Source: Thiothrix nivea DSM 5205 (GTDB taxonomy: Bacteria > Pseudomonadota > Gammaproteobacteria > Thiotrichales > Thiotrichaceae). Taken from it: 64,000 nt of DNA. Positions 19,255 through 29,776 of this stretch are shown here, in pieces. Positions within the stretch are counted from its first letter, which is position 1. Every line of letters starts with the position of its first letter. A model generated the notes under the pieces. The model had not been told where the DNA came from and made no database searches. It saw nothing but the letters and a program-made list of their open reading frames with translations. Made by a program: the position numbers and the translations under genes. The DNA lies in contig NZ_JH651384.1 of assembly GCF_000260135.1 (NCBI RefSeq), positions 4,076,693 through 4,140,692 of the forward strand, in the 5' to 3' direction.

Positions 19255-19494
19255 ATGAAGAGGAATGGAATCCTGGCAGGTTATTGTGCACTGTTGCTTG
19301 CATGGATCTGGATAATGCCGGTAGCGGCTGCTGAAGACTCAGACGATATTACGGCGATGCTCACATGGTGGGATGAATTCGGCAGCGACTGGGAAGATGC
19401 CAAAGAATTGATCGAATTTGCCGCAATGGATATGCCGTTGCATGTGCTGGCAGAAAACACTATGGAGATGCAGCATGGAACGCAACAGCAATAA
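19255..19494 (+). CDS. Small secreted protein of the ECF operon
   Basis: 79 residues from the ATG at 19255, chosen over an ATG six bases upstream because AAGGAG at 19243-19248 is correctly spaced only for the later one. A signal peptide (GILAGYCALLLAWIWIMPVAAA) is followed by an acidic mature part of about 50 residues. The 3' end overlaps the DUF3106 gene by 20 bases. Function unknown. Confidence 0.55.
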   Translation: MKRNGILAGYCALLLAWIWIMPVAAAEDSDDITAMLTWWDEFGSDWEDAKELIEFAAMDMPLHVLAENTMEMQHGTQQQ

Positions 19495-19951
19495 TGTCCG
19501 GTCTGGATTGAAAGCAGCCCTGTTCATGATGGCGATGCTGTTTACAGGTGGGAGTGCAATGGCAGGCTCAGTCAAGTGGGAAGACCTCAACGGTAACGAG
19601 CGATCGGTATTGAAAGCGTTCCAGAAGGAGTGGGAATCTTTCCCGGATAAAAAGCAGAAGGCATTGCGCCGTTGGGCAAGCATACCCGCAACGGAAAGGG
19701 CACGGATCAGGGAGCGGTTTGGCGAGTGGAAACAGCTTTCCCCGCCGCAGCAGAAAAAAGTGGCCCGTCAGTTGGCACGTTTCAAGGCAATGCCTCCCGC
19801 ACAAAAGGCACGCATCAAATCCTGGCATGAATGGGTGAAAAAGTTGCCTGAAGACGAACGCAAAAAGCTCAAGCAGAAATGGCCGGGCATGACAGAAGCA
19901 GAGCGCAAAGCCTACATGCGGGATTTACAGAAGAAATACGGACGGAGTTAA
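19475..19951 (+). CDS. DUF3106-type secreted protein
   Basis: 158 residues. A signal peptide (ALFMMAMLFTGGSAMAG) leads into a basic helical mature domain with repeated W/K/P patterns (SVKWEDLNGNERSVLKAF, RERFGEWKQLSPPQQKKVA, WHEWVKKLPEDERKKLK). Several R/K-W...LP repeats are typical of DUF3106. In other proteobacteria this family also lies behind ECF sigma/anti-sigma genes. Last gene of the operon. Function unknown. Confidence 0.7.
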   Translation: MERNSNNVRSGLKAALFMMAMLFTGGSAMAGSVKWEDLNGNERSVLKAFQKEWESFPDKKQKALRRWASIPATERARIRERFGEWKQLSPPQQKKVARQLARFKAMPPAQKARIKSWHEWVKKLPEDERKKLKQKWPGMTEAERKAYMRDLQKKYGRS

Positions 19952-20288
19952 TGTTCTGTTTGGTGGTTTGAAATTTCTTTTTTGATCTAAATTAACGTTA
20001 ATTTGTTCAGGTTGGATTCAGATTAAGTTTTAATCACTATATTTTATTTATATATAAGTAACTTAAAAAACAATAACTTAAGTATTCCGTTAAGTTTGCG
20101 TTAAGGTCTTCTCGTTGTTGTAGATTTATGCTAATGTGTCCCCAGAAACATTTCTTAGAGTGTCAACATAGATTGGGGTGAGAAGAAATTATCCTGACCA
20201 TGGTGAAGGTGGTGTGTGGGTAGGTTTTCTTGCTCGTTGCTGAAAAACAGTCAAAGGCTTGCACCTTTGTAAAAAAGGAGTTCCAGGA
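19952..20288 (+). promoter_or_regulatory. AT-rich region upstream of rpoS
   Basis: No gene is seen in these 337 bases. Base composition falls sharply to AT-rich. A perfect 16-bp palindrome AAATTAACGTTAATTT sits at 19989-20004, and several TTAAG/CTTAA repeats lie at 20060-20105. The region is likely to hold the rpoS promoter and 5' leader. AAAAAAGGAG at 20271-20280 is the rpoS ribosome-binding site. Confidence 0.4.
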
Positions 20289-21287
20289 ATGCATAAACCA
20301 CAACCCTGCGCAGATGAAAAAAAGGGTGTCGCTTTTATTCCCCCGGATGCAGATGGATTGGAAGACGAACTTGAAGACATGGATGAAAACGATGATCCAG
20401 AGACTGAAACGTTAAGTTTTTCAGAAATCGCCCCGTCATTGTCGGCAGGTGAGGTCGATGCAACGCAAATGTACCTGCGGGAAATTGAGTTTTCCCCTTT
20501 GCTGACTCCTGAAGAAGAAATCCGTTATGGCCGTCTTGCCCGTCAGGGCGATGAGTTTGGCCGCAAGAAAATGATTACCTGCAATTTGCGTCTGGTCGTA
20601 AAAATTGCCCGCCGTTATATGGGGCGTGGCTTGCCGCTGCCAGATCTGATTGAGGAGGGCAATCTCGGCTTGATCCACGCGGTTGAAAAATTTGACCCGG
20701 AACGCGGTTTCCGTTTCTCCACCTATGCCACTTGGTGGATTCGCCAGAATATCGAACGGGCGCTGATGAACCAGACCCGTACTATCCGCCTACCCATCCA
20801 TGTCAATAAGGAATTGAACGCCTACATGCGCAAGGTGCGTGAAATGACCCAAAAGCTGGGTTATGAGCCATCCCTGCCGGAAGTGGCGGAGGCCATGGAT
20901 AAACCCATTGAAGTGTTGCGCAAGCTGTTGGACTTCAACGAGCGTATTACCTCTCTAGATGTGACTGTGGGCAAGGATGGTGACAGCCCGCTGGTAGATT
21001 TTGTCAGCACGGAAACCAGCGACGAGCCTGACAGCAAGCTGGAAGATGAAGATATTACCCAGTCCGTCGATAACTGGCTGGGGCAGCTTGAGTTCAAACA
21101 GCGCGAGGTCATCATGCGCCGCTTCGGCCTGCATGGCCATGAGCGTGCCACTTTGGAACAGGTCGGTGAAGCCTTGGGGTTGACCCGTGAGCGGGTACGT
21201 CAAATCCAGATGGATGCTCTCAAACGCCTGCGCCGTATCCTGGAGAACAAGGGTTTGTCAGGTGAAAGCCTGCTGGGTATTTCCTGA
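20289..21287 (+). CDS. rpoS: Stationary-phase sigma factor RpoS
   Basis: 332 residues from the ATG at 20289 with AAGGAG nine bases upstream; a GTG/TTG-type start farther up lacks one. An acidic N-terminus precedes region 1.2 (DATQMYLREIEFSPLLTPEE), region 2 (NLRLVVKIARRYMGRGLPL, STYATWWIRQNIERALMNQ), region 3 and region 4 (FGLHGHERATLEQVGEALGL, TRERVRQIQMDALKRLR). Length and the short region 1.1 separate it from RpoD and match E. coli RpoS (330). No nlpD lies upstream, unlike enteric bacteria. Confidence 0.92.
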   Translation: MHKPQPCADEKKGVAFIPPDADGLEDELEDMDENDDPETETLSFSEIAPSLSAGEVDATQMYLREIEFSPLLTPEEEIRYGRLARQGDEFGRKKMITCNLRLVVKIARRYMGRGLPLPDLIEEGNLGLIHAVEKFDPERGFRFSTYATWWIRQNIERALMNQTRTIRLPIHVNKELNAYMRKVREMTQKLGYEPSLPEVAEAMDKPIEVLRKLLDFNERITSLDVTVGKDGDSPLVDFVSTETSDEPDSKLEDEDITQSVDNWLGQLEFKQREVIMRRFGLHGHERATLEQVGEALGLTRERVRQIQMDALKRLRRILENKGLSGESLLGIS

Positions 21288-21313
21288 ATACATTGATTTC
21301 CGGTTTGCCATGT

Positions 21314-21685
21314 TCAACGAAGCAGAAACGCCGCGGCAACGCGGCGTGCTTCACCGAGCAATACATTGTAGGTACGGCAAGCGGCGTCGTTACCCATAAC
21401 CTCAAAGCCAACGCTGTTCTGCACTAAAGCCTTCCAGGTACTGGCCTGTGGTAAGTCCTGTTGGATGCCAGTGCCAATAATGATAACTTCTGCACCAATA
21501 TCAAATAGAGGCTCCAGATGGTGGGCCTCCAGTTCCTGCATGTGGCGTGGCTGCCAGTTCCTGATCAAGGTTTGCGGGCCAAGCAGAAAGCTGTGTTGCA
21601 GCGTTTCCTGATTGACTGCAATCCATCCATCCCCATAACCGGTAATACGGTAACGGGCGTCGCCCATGTCTTCACTGAATTTCAT
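21314..21685 (-). CDS. Mth938-like (DUF498) domain protein
   Basis: 123 residues from the ATG at 21685, with AAGGAAAAGGA upstream. A much longer upstream extension of the same frame is only the antisense of the aminotransferase gene. The single domain fits Mth938/DUF498: YRITGYGDGWIAVN, LFDIGAEVIIIGTG and the C-terminal VGFEVMGNDAACRTYNVL. The family is small and conserved in proteobacteria and eukaryotes (NDUFAF3-like), with no known enzymatic activity. Divergent from alaC. Confidence 0.85.
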   Translation of the reverse strand: MKFSEDMGDARYRITGYGDGWIAVNQETLQHSFLLGPQTLIRNWQPRHMQELEAHHLEPLFDIGAEVIIIGTGIQQDLPQASTWKALVQNSVGFEVMGNDAACRTYNVLLGEARRVAAAFLLR

Positions 21686-21796
21686 TTCCTTTTCCTTGCC
21701 GTTTCTGCAATTGACAGCCTGCATGGTGAATTGTAATGTGGCTGGCTTACAAATGGCCCCAGTCAATGGGTAGTATTCTTCGATGGATGCAGAATA

Positions 21797-22987
21797 GTGC
21801 AGGACAATTTTCAACGGATAAACCGGCTCCCGACCTATGTTTTCAAAATCACTGACGCGCTCAAGAAAGAGGCGCGTGCCAAGGGCGAAGACATCATTGA
21901 CTTCGGGATGGGCAACCCCGACCAGCCTACGCCGAAGCATATCGTAGACAAGTTGGTGGAAACTGCCCAGCGCAACGATACCCATCGCTATTCCATGTCG
22001 CGCGGTATCCCCCGTTTGCGCAAGGCAATCAGCAACTGGTACAAGCGCAAGTTCGACGTGGATATTGACCCGGAAACCGAAGCCATCGCCACCATCGGCT
22101 CCAAAGAAGGTCTGGCGCATCTGGCACTGGCGACCATGAGCCGGGGTGATACCGTGCTGGTTCCCAATCCTGCTTACCCAATCCACCCGTATGGCAGCAT
22201 TATTGCCGATGCGGATATCCGTCATGTACCCATGGTGCCCGGCAAGGACTTCTTTGTGGAGCTGGAAGCGGCTATCAAGAATTCCTGGCCAGTGCCGAAG
22301 ATGCTGATCCTCAACTTCCCCGGCAACCCGACGGGTCAGGTGGTGGATCTGGAATTCTTCGAACGCGTCATCCAGATTGCCAAGGAGCATCAAATCTGGG
22401 TGATCCACGACATTGCCTACGGTGAAATCTGCTTTGATGGTTATAAAGCGCCGTCCATCCTGCAAGTGCCGGGGGCAAAAGATATTGCCGTGGAATTCTA
22501 TTCCCTGTCCAAAACCTACAACATGCCGGGTTGGCGGGTAGGCTTCATGTGCGGCAACACCACACTGGTCAAGGCGCTGGAGCGGATCAAGTCTTATTTG
22601 GATTATGGCACGTTCACCCCCATCCAGGTGGCTGCAATCCAGGCGCTGGATGGCCCGCAGGACTGTGTAGAAGAAATCCGTTGCATGTATGAAAGCCGCC
22701 GTAACGTCCTGTGTGATGGCCTCAATGCCGCTGGTTGGGTGGTGGAACGCCCGAAAGCCAGTATGTTCGTGTGGGCAAAAATTCCTGCACAATACGCTGC
22801 GCTGGGGTCGCTGGAGTTTGCCAAAAAGCTGCTGAAAGATGCGCAGGTTGCCGTATCACCGGGGATCGGTTTCGGCGAATACGGCGATGACCATGTGCGT
22901 TTCAGCCTGATTGAGAATGAACATCGCACCCGTCAGGCAATCCGCAATATCAAACAAATGTTCCGTAAAGATCAAGGCGCTGCGTAA
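21797..22987 (+). CDS. alaC: AlaC-type alanine/PLP aminotransferase
   Basis: 396 residues from a GTG start. The N-terminus reads [19 protein letters not shown], followed by [13 protein letters not shown], the NFPGNPTGQ segment, and [16 protein letters not shown] with the PLP lysine (near residue 237). Relatives interconvert pyruvate and alanine with glutamate. It lies 31 bases upstream of hom, and the alaC-hom-thrC order recurs in gammaproteobacteria, so co-transcription is likely. Confidence 0.9.
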   Translation: MQDNFQRINRLPTYVFKITDALKKEARAKGEDIIDFGMGNPDQPTPKHIVDKLVETAQRNDTHRYSMSRGIPRLRKAISNWYKRKFDVDIDPETEAIATIGSKEGLAHLALATMSRGDTVLVPNPAYPIHPYGSIIADADIRHVPMVPGKDFFVELEAAIKNSWPVPKMLILNFPGNPTGQVVDLEFFERVIQIAKEHQIWVIHDIAYGEICFDGYKAPSILQVPGAKDIAVEFYSLSKTYNMPGWRVGFMCGNTTLVKALERIKSYLDYGTFTPIQVAAIQALDGPQDCVEEIRCMYESRRNVLCDGLNAAGWVVERPKASMFVWAKIPAQYAALGSLEFAKKLLKDAQVAVSPGIGFGEYGDDHVRFSLIENEHRTRQAIRNIKQMFRKDQGAA

Positions 22988-23018
22988 GCGTCTTGCCAAT
23001 TCAATTGAAGGAGTAAGC

Positions 23019-24329
23019 ATGGAACCTGTCAAGGTTGGCCTGCTGGGGCTGGGAACCGTCGGTGGCGGTACTGCAACTGTTTTGAAACGCAATGCGGAAG
23101 AGATCGCCCGCCGCGCTGGCCGTGGCATCGTGATCGATTACGCCGCTAATCTGGATCTTAGCCGCGCCGAAGAACTGGGGTTAGGTCATGCACGTCTGAC
23201 AGAGGATGCCTTCGATGTCGTCAACGACCCCTCCATCCAGATAGTGGTTGAACTGATCGGTGGGTATACCGTTGCGCGCGATCTGGTGTTACAGGCTATC
23301 CGTAATGGCAAGCATGTCGTCACGGCCAACAAGGCGCTGATTGCCCTGCATGGCAATGAGATTTTTGCCGCAGCCCATGAGCAGGGTGTGATGGTGGCAT
23401 TTGAAGCGGCTGTTGCTGGCGGTATTCCGGTTATTAAGGCAGTGCGCGAAGGTCTGGCAGCCAACCGCATCGAATGGCTGGCGGGCATCATCAACGGCAC
23501 TGGCAATTTCATCCTCACCGAAATGCGTGACAAGGGTCGTGCCTTCAGCGACGTGCTGGCCGAAGCGCAACAACTGGGCTATGCCGAAGCTGACCCGACT
23601 TTTGACGTGGAAGGGATTGACGCGGCCCACAAGCTGACCATCCTGTCGTCGATCGCGTTTGGCATCCCGCTGCAATTCAAGCAGACTTACACCGAAGGCA
23701 TTACCAAAATCACTGCCGAAGATGTCACCTACGCCACCGAGCTTGGTTATCGCATCAAACATTTGGGGGTTGCCTGTCGCACAGAAAAGGGTATTGAGCA
23801 GCGTGTGCACCCGACCCTGATACCCGAACGTCGCCTGATTGCAAATGTGGATGGCGTTATGAATGCGGTACTGGTAAAAGGCGATGCGGTTGGCCCGACG
23901 CTTTACTACGGCGCAGGCGCGGGCGCAGAACCTACTGCCTCTGCGGTGGTGGCGGATCTGGTGGACATTACCCGTGCACTGACTTCCGACCCAGAAAACC
24001 GCGTTCCGCATCTGGCCTTTCAGCCTTCGCAACTTGCGGACACCGCTATCCTACCGATTGGGGAAGTGGAAACCGCATTCTACCTGCGCATGTGTGCGCT
24101 CGACCGCCCCGGCGTGCTGGCGGATGTGACCCGTATCCTCGGCGACCGCCAAATCAGCATCGAAGCCTTCATCCAGAAAGAGCCACAGGGTGGTGAAAAC
24201 AAGGTGGACATCATCATGCTGACCCAGCGGGTGCGCGAAGGCAACATGAACGAAGCGATTGCCGCCATCGAAGCACTGGATAGCATTTGCAGCAGCGTTA
24301 CCCGCATCCGTGTAGAAAGTTTGGGCTAA
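23019..24329 (+). CDS. hom: Homoserine dehydrogenase with ACT domain
   Basis: 436 residues from the ATG at 23019, which has a GAAGGAG ribosome-binding site; a longer in-frame start lies inside alaC and is rejected. Reduces aspartate-semialdehyde to homoserine. The NAD(P)-binding GLLGLGTVGGGTATVL is at the N-terminus, the catalytic domain carries EAAVAGGIPVIKAVREGL and GIINGTGNFIL, and a C-terminal ACT domain (about 350-430, CALDRPGVLADVTRIL) implies feedback control, usually by threonine. Not fused to aspartokinase. Confidence 0.96.
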   Translation: MEPVKVGLLGLGTVGGGTATVLKRNAEEIARRAGRGIVIDYAANLDLSRAEELGLGHARLTEDAFDVVNDPSIQIVVELIGGYTVARDLVLQAIRNGKHVVTANKALIALHGNEIFAAAHEQGVMVAFEAAVAGGIPVIKAVREGLAANRIEWLAGIINGTGNFILTEMRDKGRAFSDVLAEAQQLGYAEADPTFDVEGIDAAHKLTILSSIAFGIPLQFKQTYTEGITKITAEDVTYATELGYRIKHLGVACRTEKGIEQRVHPTLIPERRLIANVDGVMNAVLVKGDAVGPTLYYGAGAGAEPTASAVVADLVDITRALTSDPENRVPHLAFQPSQLADTAILPIGEVETAFYLRMCALDRPGVLADVTRILGDRQISIEAFIQKEPQGGENKVDIIMLTQRVREGNMNEAIAAIEALDSICSSVTRIRVESLG

Positions 24330-24333
24330 AATA

Positions 24334-25764
24334 ATGAAATATATTTCGACCCGTGGGCAATCGCCCGCGCAATCCTTCACTGAAATCCTGCTGGGTGGCC
24401 TTGCGCCGGATGGTGGTTTGTACCTGCCGGAAACTTACCCGCATTTCAGTGCTGATGACCTAGGCCAGATGCGCGGCATGAATTACCGCGAACTGGCATT
24501 TGCGGTGCTGTCGCGTTTCATTACTGATATTCCGGCGAATGATCTGGAAACCATCATCAACAAGACCTACACGGCGGAAGTCTACTGCAACGTGCGCCCC
24601 GGTGAGGATGCCGAAGACATTACCCCGCTGCATACGCTGGAGCCGGGTTTTCACCTGCTGTGCCTGTCCAATGGCCCGACCATTGCTTTCAAGGACATGG
24701 CGATGCAACTGCTGGGCAACCTGTTTGAATATGTGCTGGCCAAAGCGGGGCAGGGTATCAATATTCTCGGCGCAACCTCCGGTGATACCGGCTCTTCCGC
24801 CGAATACGCCATGCGAGGTAAGCAGGGGGTGAATGTGTTCATGCTGTCGCCCTATGGCAAGATGAGCCGTTTCCAGACTGCGCAGATGTTCAGCCTGCAA
24901 GACTCGAACATTTTCAATATTGCGGTCAATGGCGTGTTTGATGACTGTCAGGATATTGTGAAAGCAGTTTCCAACGACCATGCTTATAAAAAGGCCAATC
25001 ACATCGGTGCGGTCAACTCGATCAACTGGGCGCGGGTGGCGGCACAGATTGTCTATTACTTCAAAGGCTATTTTGCGGCGACTAGCGATAACAGCCAGCA
25101 GGTCAGTTTCTCGGTGCCTTCCGGCAATTTCGGCAATGTTTGCGCCGGGCATATTGCACGCATGATGGGTTTGCCGATCAAACATCTGGTGGTGGCGACC
25201 AACGAAAACGATGTGCTGGATGAGTTTTTCCGTACTGGGGTTTACCGTCCACGTGGTTCGGCCAATACTTACCACACCAGCAGCCCGTCGATGGATATTT
25301 CCAAAGCGTCCAACTTCGAGCGTTTTGTGTTCGATCTGGTGGGGCGTGATGGCGGTAAGGTACGTGAATTGTGGGGCGAGGTGGACAAGGGCGGCGCGTT
25401 CGATTTGAATGACGGTGGCCTATTTGCCAAAGTACCGGAATTTGGTTTCCAGTCGGGCGCAAGCTCGCACGCCAATCGGATGCAGGCCATCCGCAGTACT
25501 TGGGAAACCTATGGCGTGATGATTGATACCCATACTGCCGATGGGCTGAAGGTGGCGTTGGAACACCGTGAAGCCGATGTGCCAATGCTGGTACTGGAAA
25601 CCGCTTTGCCTGCCAAGTTCGAGGATTCCATCCGCGAAGCACTGGGGCGTGACCCGGTAAGGCCTGAGGGCATGGAGGATATGGAGAGCCTGCCGCAGCG
25701 CTTCCAGGTGATGGAGGCCGACGCCGAAGCGGTCAAACAGTTCATCGTGGACAAGACCGCCTAA
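24334..25764 (+). CDS. thrC: Threonine synthase
   Basis: 476 residues; starts four bases after the hom stop. Converts O-phosphohomoserine to threonine with PLP. Visible are the N-terminal MKYISTRGQSPAQSF, the PLP lysine in PTIAFKDMAMQLLGN, the ATSGDTGSSAEYAM phosphate-binding segment and SVPSGNFGN. Length fits the long (class II) bacterial type. With hom it completes threonine synthesis from homoserine, as no thrB is present in the window. Confidence 0.96.
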   Translation: MKYISTRGQSPAQSFTEILLGGLAPDGGLYLPETYPHFSADDLGQMRGMNYRELAFAVLSRFITDIPANDLETIINKTYTAEVYCNVRPGEDAEDITPLHTLEPGFHLLCLSNGPTIAFKDMAMQLLGNLFEYVLAKAGQGINILGATSGDTGSSAEYAMRGKQGVNVFMLSPYGKMSRFQTAQMFSLQDSNIFNIAVNGVFDDCQDIVKAVSNDHAYKKANHIGAVNSINWARVAAQIVYYFKGYFAATSDNSQQVSFSVPSGNFGNVCAGHIARMMGLPIKHLVVATNENDVLDEFFRTGVYRPRGSANTYHTSSPSMDISKASNFERFVFDLVGRDGGKVRELWGEVDKGGAFDLNDGGLFAKVPEFGFQSGASSHANRMQAIRSTWETYGVMIDTHTADGLKVALEHREADVPMLVLETALPAKFEDSIREALGRDPVRPEGMEDMESLPQRFQVMEADAEAVKQFIVDKTA

Positions 25765-25774
25765 CCCGACGTAG

Positions 25775-25793
25775 GGGTGTATTGCATACGCCC
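25775..25793. repeat. Short palindromic repeat after thrC
   Basis: GGGTGTAT-TGC-ATACGCCC is a near-perfect hairpin 10 bases past the thrC stop. A sister copy, GGGCGTAT-GCA-ATACGCCC, follows rlmKL at 55700-55718. No T-run follows either, so it is a repeat rather than a clear terminator. Confidence 0.5.
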
Positions 25794-25810
25794 TGATGGT
25801 GATAACAACA

Positions 25811-26503
25811 ATGGCTAATTTCAGTACCCATATTACCGTGGCAGCGGCAGGGGCGGGTTTGCTTTCCGTCCTCTGCCTGCAAGTCGGGCTGGCCGGGTCT
25901 CGTGAGGCGCTATTGCTGGCGTTGTTGGGCACGATTGGCGGCATTCTGCCGGATATTGATCTGCAACACGCTTACCCCAGCCGCATCATGTTTTCCCTGT
26001 TCGGGATATTGGCGGCCTTTCTGCTTGTGTTCGCCAAAAAAAGCGAATTGTCGATCGTTGAATTGTGGGGTATTGGCTTGACGGTGTTTGCGGTTATCCG
26101 CTTTCCAGTGTGGATGGTGTTTCACCAATACACGACCCATCGTGGCTCCATCCATTCGCTGGTGGCGGCTCTGCTGTTTATGTTCTTGACCACCGCGTTT
26201 GCCTACCATGTGATGGGGGAACACCCGTTCATGTCCTGGTTGTTTGGGCTATTTGTGTTTCTGGGGTTTGTGCTGCATCTGCTGTTGGATGAGCTTTACA
26301 GCGTGGATTTCATGAATACCCGGATCAAGAAGTCATTCGGCACGGCTCTGAAAATTCTGGACTGGAAAAATCGTGGGAAGTCTACTGTGCTAGTGGTGGC
26401 AACCATTCTTGCCTGGGCGGTCGTGCCGGATTCACGCTCGTTCTGGGATACGCTGTTGAGTGCGGAAACTTACCACATTATTGGGTCGCGGTTTTTGCCT
26501 TGA
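25811..26503 (+). CDS. YdjM-like metal-dependent hydrolase, membrane protein
   Basis: 230 residues from the ATG at 25811 (an upstream GTG is less likely). Polytopic: five or six hydrophobic segments. The N-terminal MANFSTHITVAAAGAG, GGILPDIDLQHAYPSR and later HRGSIHSL and HLLLDELYSVDF hold the H..D..H pattern of the DUF457/YdjM family of inner-membrane putative hydrolases. Function unknown; E. coli YdjM is LexA-controlled. Last core gene before the accessory region. Confidence 0.78.
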   Translation: MANFSTHITVAAAGAGLLSVLCLQVGLAGSREALLLALLGTIGGILPDIDLQHAYPSRIMFSLFGILAAFLLVFAKKSELSIVELWGIGLTVFAVIRFPVWMVFHQYTTHRGSIHSLVAALLFMFLTTAFAYHVMGEHPFMSWLFGLFVFLGFVLHLLLDELYSVDFMNTRIKKSFGTALKILDWKNRGKSTVLVVATILAWAVVPDSRSFWDTLLSAETYHIIGSRFLP

Positions 26504-26567
26504 GTGCGAAGTTCTCCACCTCTTCATATTTTGGATAAGATGTTCTGGAGTGAAATAAAGAAGAGAA

Positions 26568-27391
<824 letters not shown>

Positions 27392-27392
27392 G

Positions 27393-28331
27393 TCAACGCA
27401 ATGCGCTGATTTCTGCGACTGTCAATCCAGTTTTCTGGGCGATGGTTGCATCATCCAGAACATCCAGCAAGCTGCGGGCAAAATCTGTTTTGCTTTCTAG
27501 CAAGGCTTTTTCAGCCTTGGCGGCACGTTTTTCTGCTTCCCGTTGTTTTTCCTGCATTTGTCGGTATTCCAGTTCCTTTTCGAGCAACTTTTCTTCCGTA
27601 AGCTGGCGCTGCTCCACTGCGTCTTTCAACTGGTCATGAAATGCCCGTTGCACCCGCAGGAAGTCAAAACGTCGCTCCTGCGCTTCCAGTTCTTCTTCGG
27701 TCAGTCCTGCTTGGTTGGCAATGTCAAAAGCATCGACAATACAAGGGTCGGCCTGAAGCGTCTCCGGTACATAATCCAGGCTACCTGCGTTTTTGACGAA
27801 ATACACCCACTTGTCGCTGATGTTGGAAAGCTCCGGCAGCTCTTTGGTGAACTTGGGCAGTTCGATGAATACCAGTTCCAGATCGCCGCTGTATTGCGCC
27901 AGCGTCTGCTTTTCCAGCAGGCGGTAATGGCTGAACACCTCCGGCTGGTCGGGGAACATCACGAAGTCGGTCAGGGTCATGGCGATGACCGGGTTGAGCA
28001 GGTGGTACTTTTCACCCTTGCCGAGTTGGGCGGAATAGGCTTTGGCGGCGTTGTAGAGGATACGTTTTTCAAAGCCTTCCACGTTCAGCACCTGCATCTC
28101 GATGATGACCGTGCTGCTGTTGGCGCACACTGCTTTGACATCCACGTAAGTGTCTTTCATGCCGAGGATTTTCGGTGCCTGATACGGGTCGATAATGGTC
28201 AGGTCGGTGATCGTGTCGCCGCCCTGGTAGTCCAGCAAGGCGTTGAGGAAGCTGATCAGGATGTGCTTGCTCTGTTCGCTGCCGAACACTTTTTTGAAGG
28301 CGAAATCGGTTTTTACATCGAGGAAGCGCAT
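27393..28331 (-). CDS. Rpn-family PD-(D/E)XK nuclease / putative transposase, copy 1
   Basis: 313 residues from [20 protein letters not shown], the shared start of both copies here. The N-terminal PD-(D/E)XK domain (PDDEXK_2, about residues 1-200) has the IDVKAV-like strand TYVDVKAV and VIIEMQV, followed by a coiled-coil E/K/Q-rich tail and a short C-terminal motif ([15 protein letters not shown]). Rpn proteins promote RecA-independent recombination, and some act in phage defence. An internal ATG (EYRQ-M-QEKQ) could initiate a small C-terminal product. Its TGA stop overlaps the start of the decayed uvrA copy 1. Nearly identical to the copy at 29777-30727 over the nuclease domain. Confidence 0.85.
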   Translation of the reverse strand: MRFLDVKTDFAFKKVFGSEQSKHILISFLNALLDYQGGDTITDLTIIDPYQAPKILGMKDTYVDVKAVCANSSTVIIEMQVLNVEGFEKRILYNAAKAYSAQLGKGEKYHLLNPVIAMTLTDFVMFPDQPEVFSHYRLLEKQTLAQYSGDLELVFIELPKFTKELPELSNISDKWVYFVKNAGSLDYVPETLQADPCIVDAFDIANQAGLTEEELEAQERRFDFLRVQRAFHDQLKDAVEQRQLTEEKLLEKELEYRQMQEKQREAEKRAAKAEKALLESKTDFARSLLDVLDDATIAQKTGLTVAEISALR

Positions 28332-28410
28332 GGTTGCCATTGTCCGTTTGGAAGATGGCCTGATTATAGCAGGACGGAACAACCTGAAATATTCTGCGTG
28401 GAATCAGAAA

Positions 28411-28986
28411 CTAAATTTCACATCCACCGAATACATACCCCAAATCAATCCCCTGTTCCTGAAACGGGGGAATGAATACGCGCTGGCAACCTTCGCCCTC
28501 CGCACATTCCCTGGAGAAAGCGACGCGGTAATGCTCACCCACCAGTTCGTAGGCAATCAGGGTCTTGTTTTCGGGTGAAATGATCCAGTAATAAGGCACT
28601 TGATAGGTTTGCAAGCGCATCAAATGTATGACCAAATCCTTGCTTTCATGCCCCGGAGAAGTAATTTCACATACCCAGTCCGGCAAAACATCCACCACAC
28701 CTTCCGGCGGATTCGGGACACGCTCTTTACGCCAGCCCGCCAAATCATGTGTAGGGCAATGATGCTGATTATAACGCACGCTAATTTCCGTCACGATCCA
28801 CCAACCGCCACTGCCCTTGCGCCGCTTGAAAGGGGCAATTTCATCCGACAATCCTGATTGGGCTAACGCATGGTTAAACCGCGCCATCGGGCGCTTGACG
28901 ATTTCCCCGTTGATTAACTCAATACGTTCATCCGCCGACGCAGCCAGCAGGAAATCATCCACGGTTGCCAGTTTGCGTGCTTCCAT
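28411..28986 (-). CDS. Uma2-family restriction-endonuclease-like protein
   Basis: 191 residues from the ATG at 28986; a longer frame runs into the uvrA remnant and is rejected. The N-terminus MEARKLATVDDFLLAA and ERIELINGEIVKRPMA, then PDWVCEITSPGHESKDL with the D...E-x-K-like core, fit Uma2/DUF820 (PD-(D/E)XK superfamily). The family is abundant in cyanobacteria and filamentous sulfur bacteria and its role is unknown. It begins 50 bases after the stop of uvrA copy 2, in the position the vapB gene holds behind the intact uvrA. Confidence 0.8.
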   Translation of the reverse strand: MEARKLATVDDFLLAASADERIELINGEIVKRPMARFNHALAQSGLSDEIAPFKRRKGSGGWWIVTEISVRYNQHHCPTHDLAGWRKERVPNPPEGVVDVLPDWVCEITSPGHESKDLVIHLMRLQTYQVPYYWIISPENKTLIAYELVGEHYRVAFSRECAEGEGCQRVFIPPFQEQGIDLGYVFGGCEI

Positions 28987-29035
28987 ATTGCCACCCCGTG
29001 CAGCCAGTTGAATCACAATAGTTTCCGCTACTCTA

Positions 29036-29775
<740 letters not shown>

Positions 29776-29776
29776 G

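Noticed and set aside
21686-22792. Long upstream extension of the Mth938-like gene
   Set aside because: Antisense to alaC; the ATG at 21685 has a good ribosome-binding site and the domain starts there.
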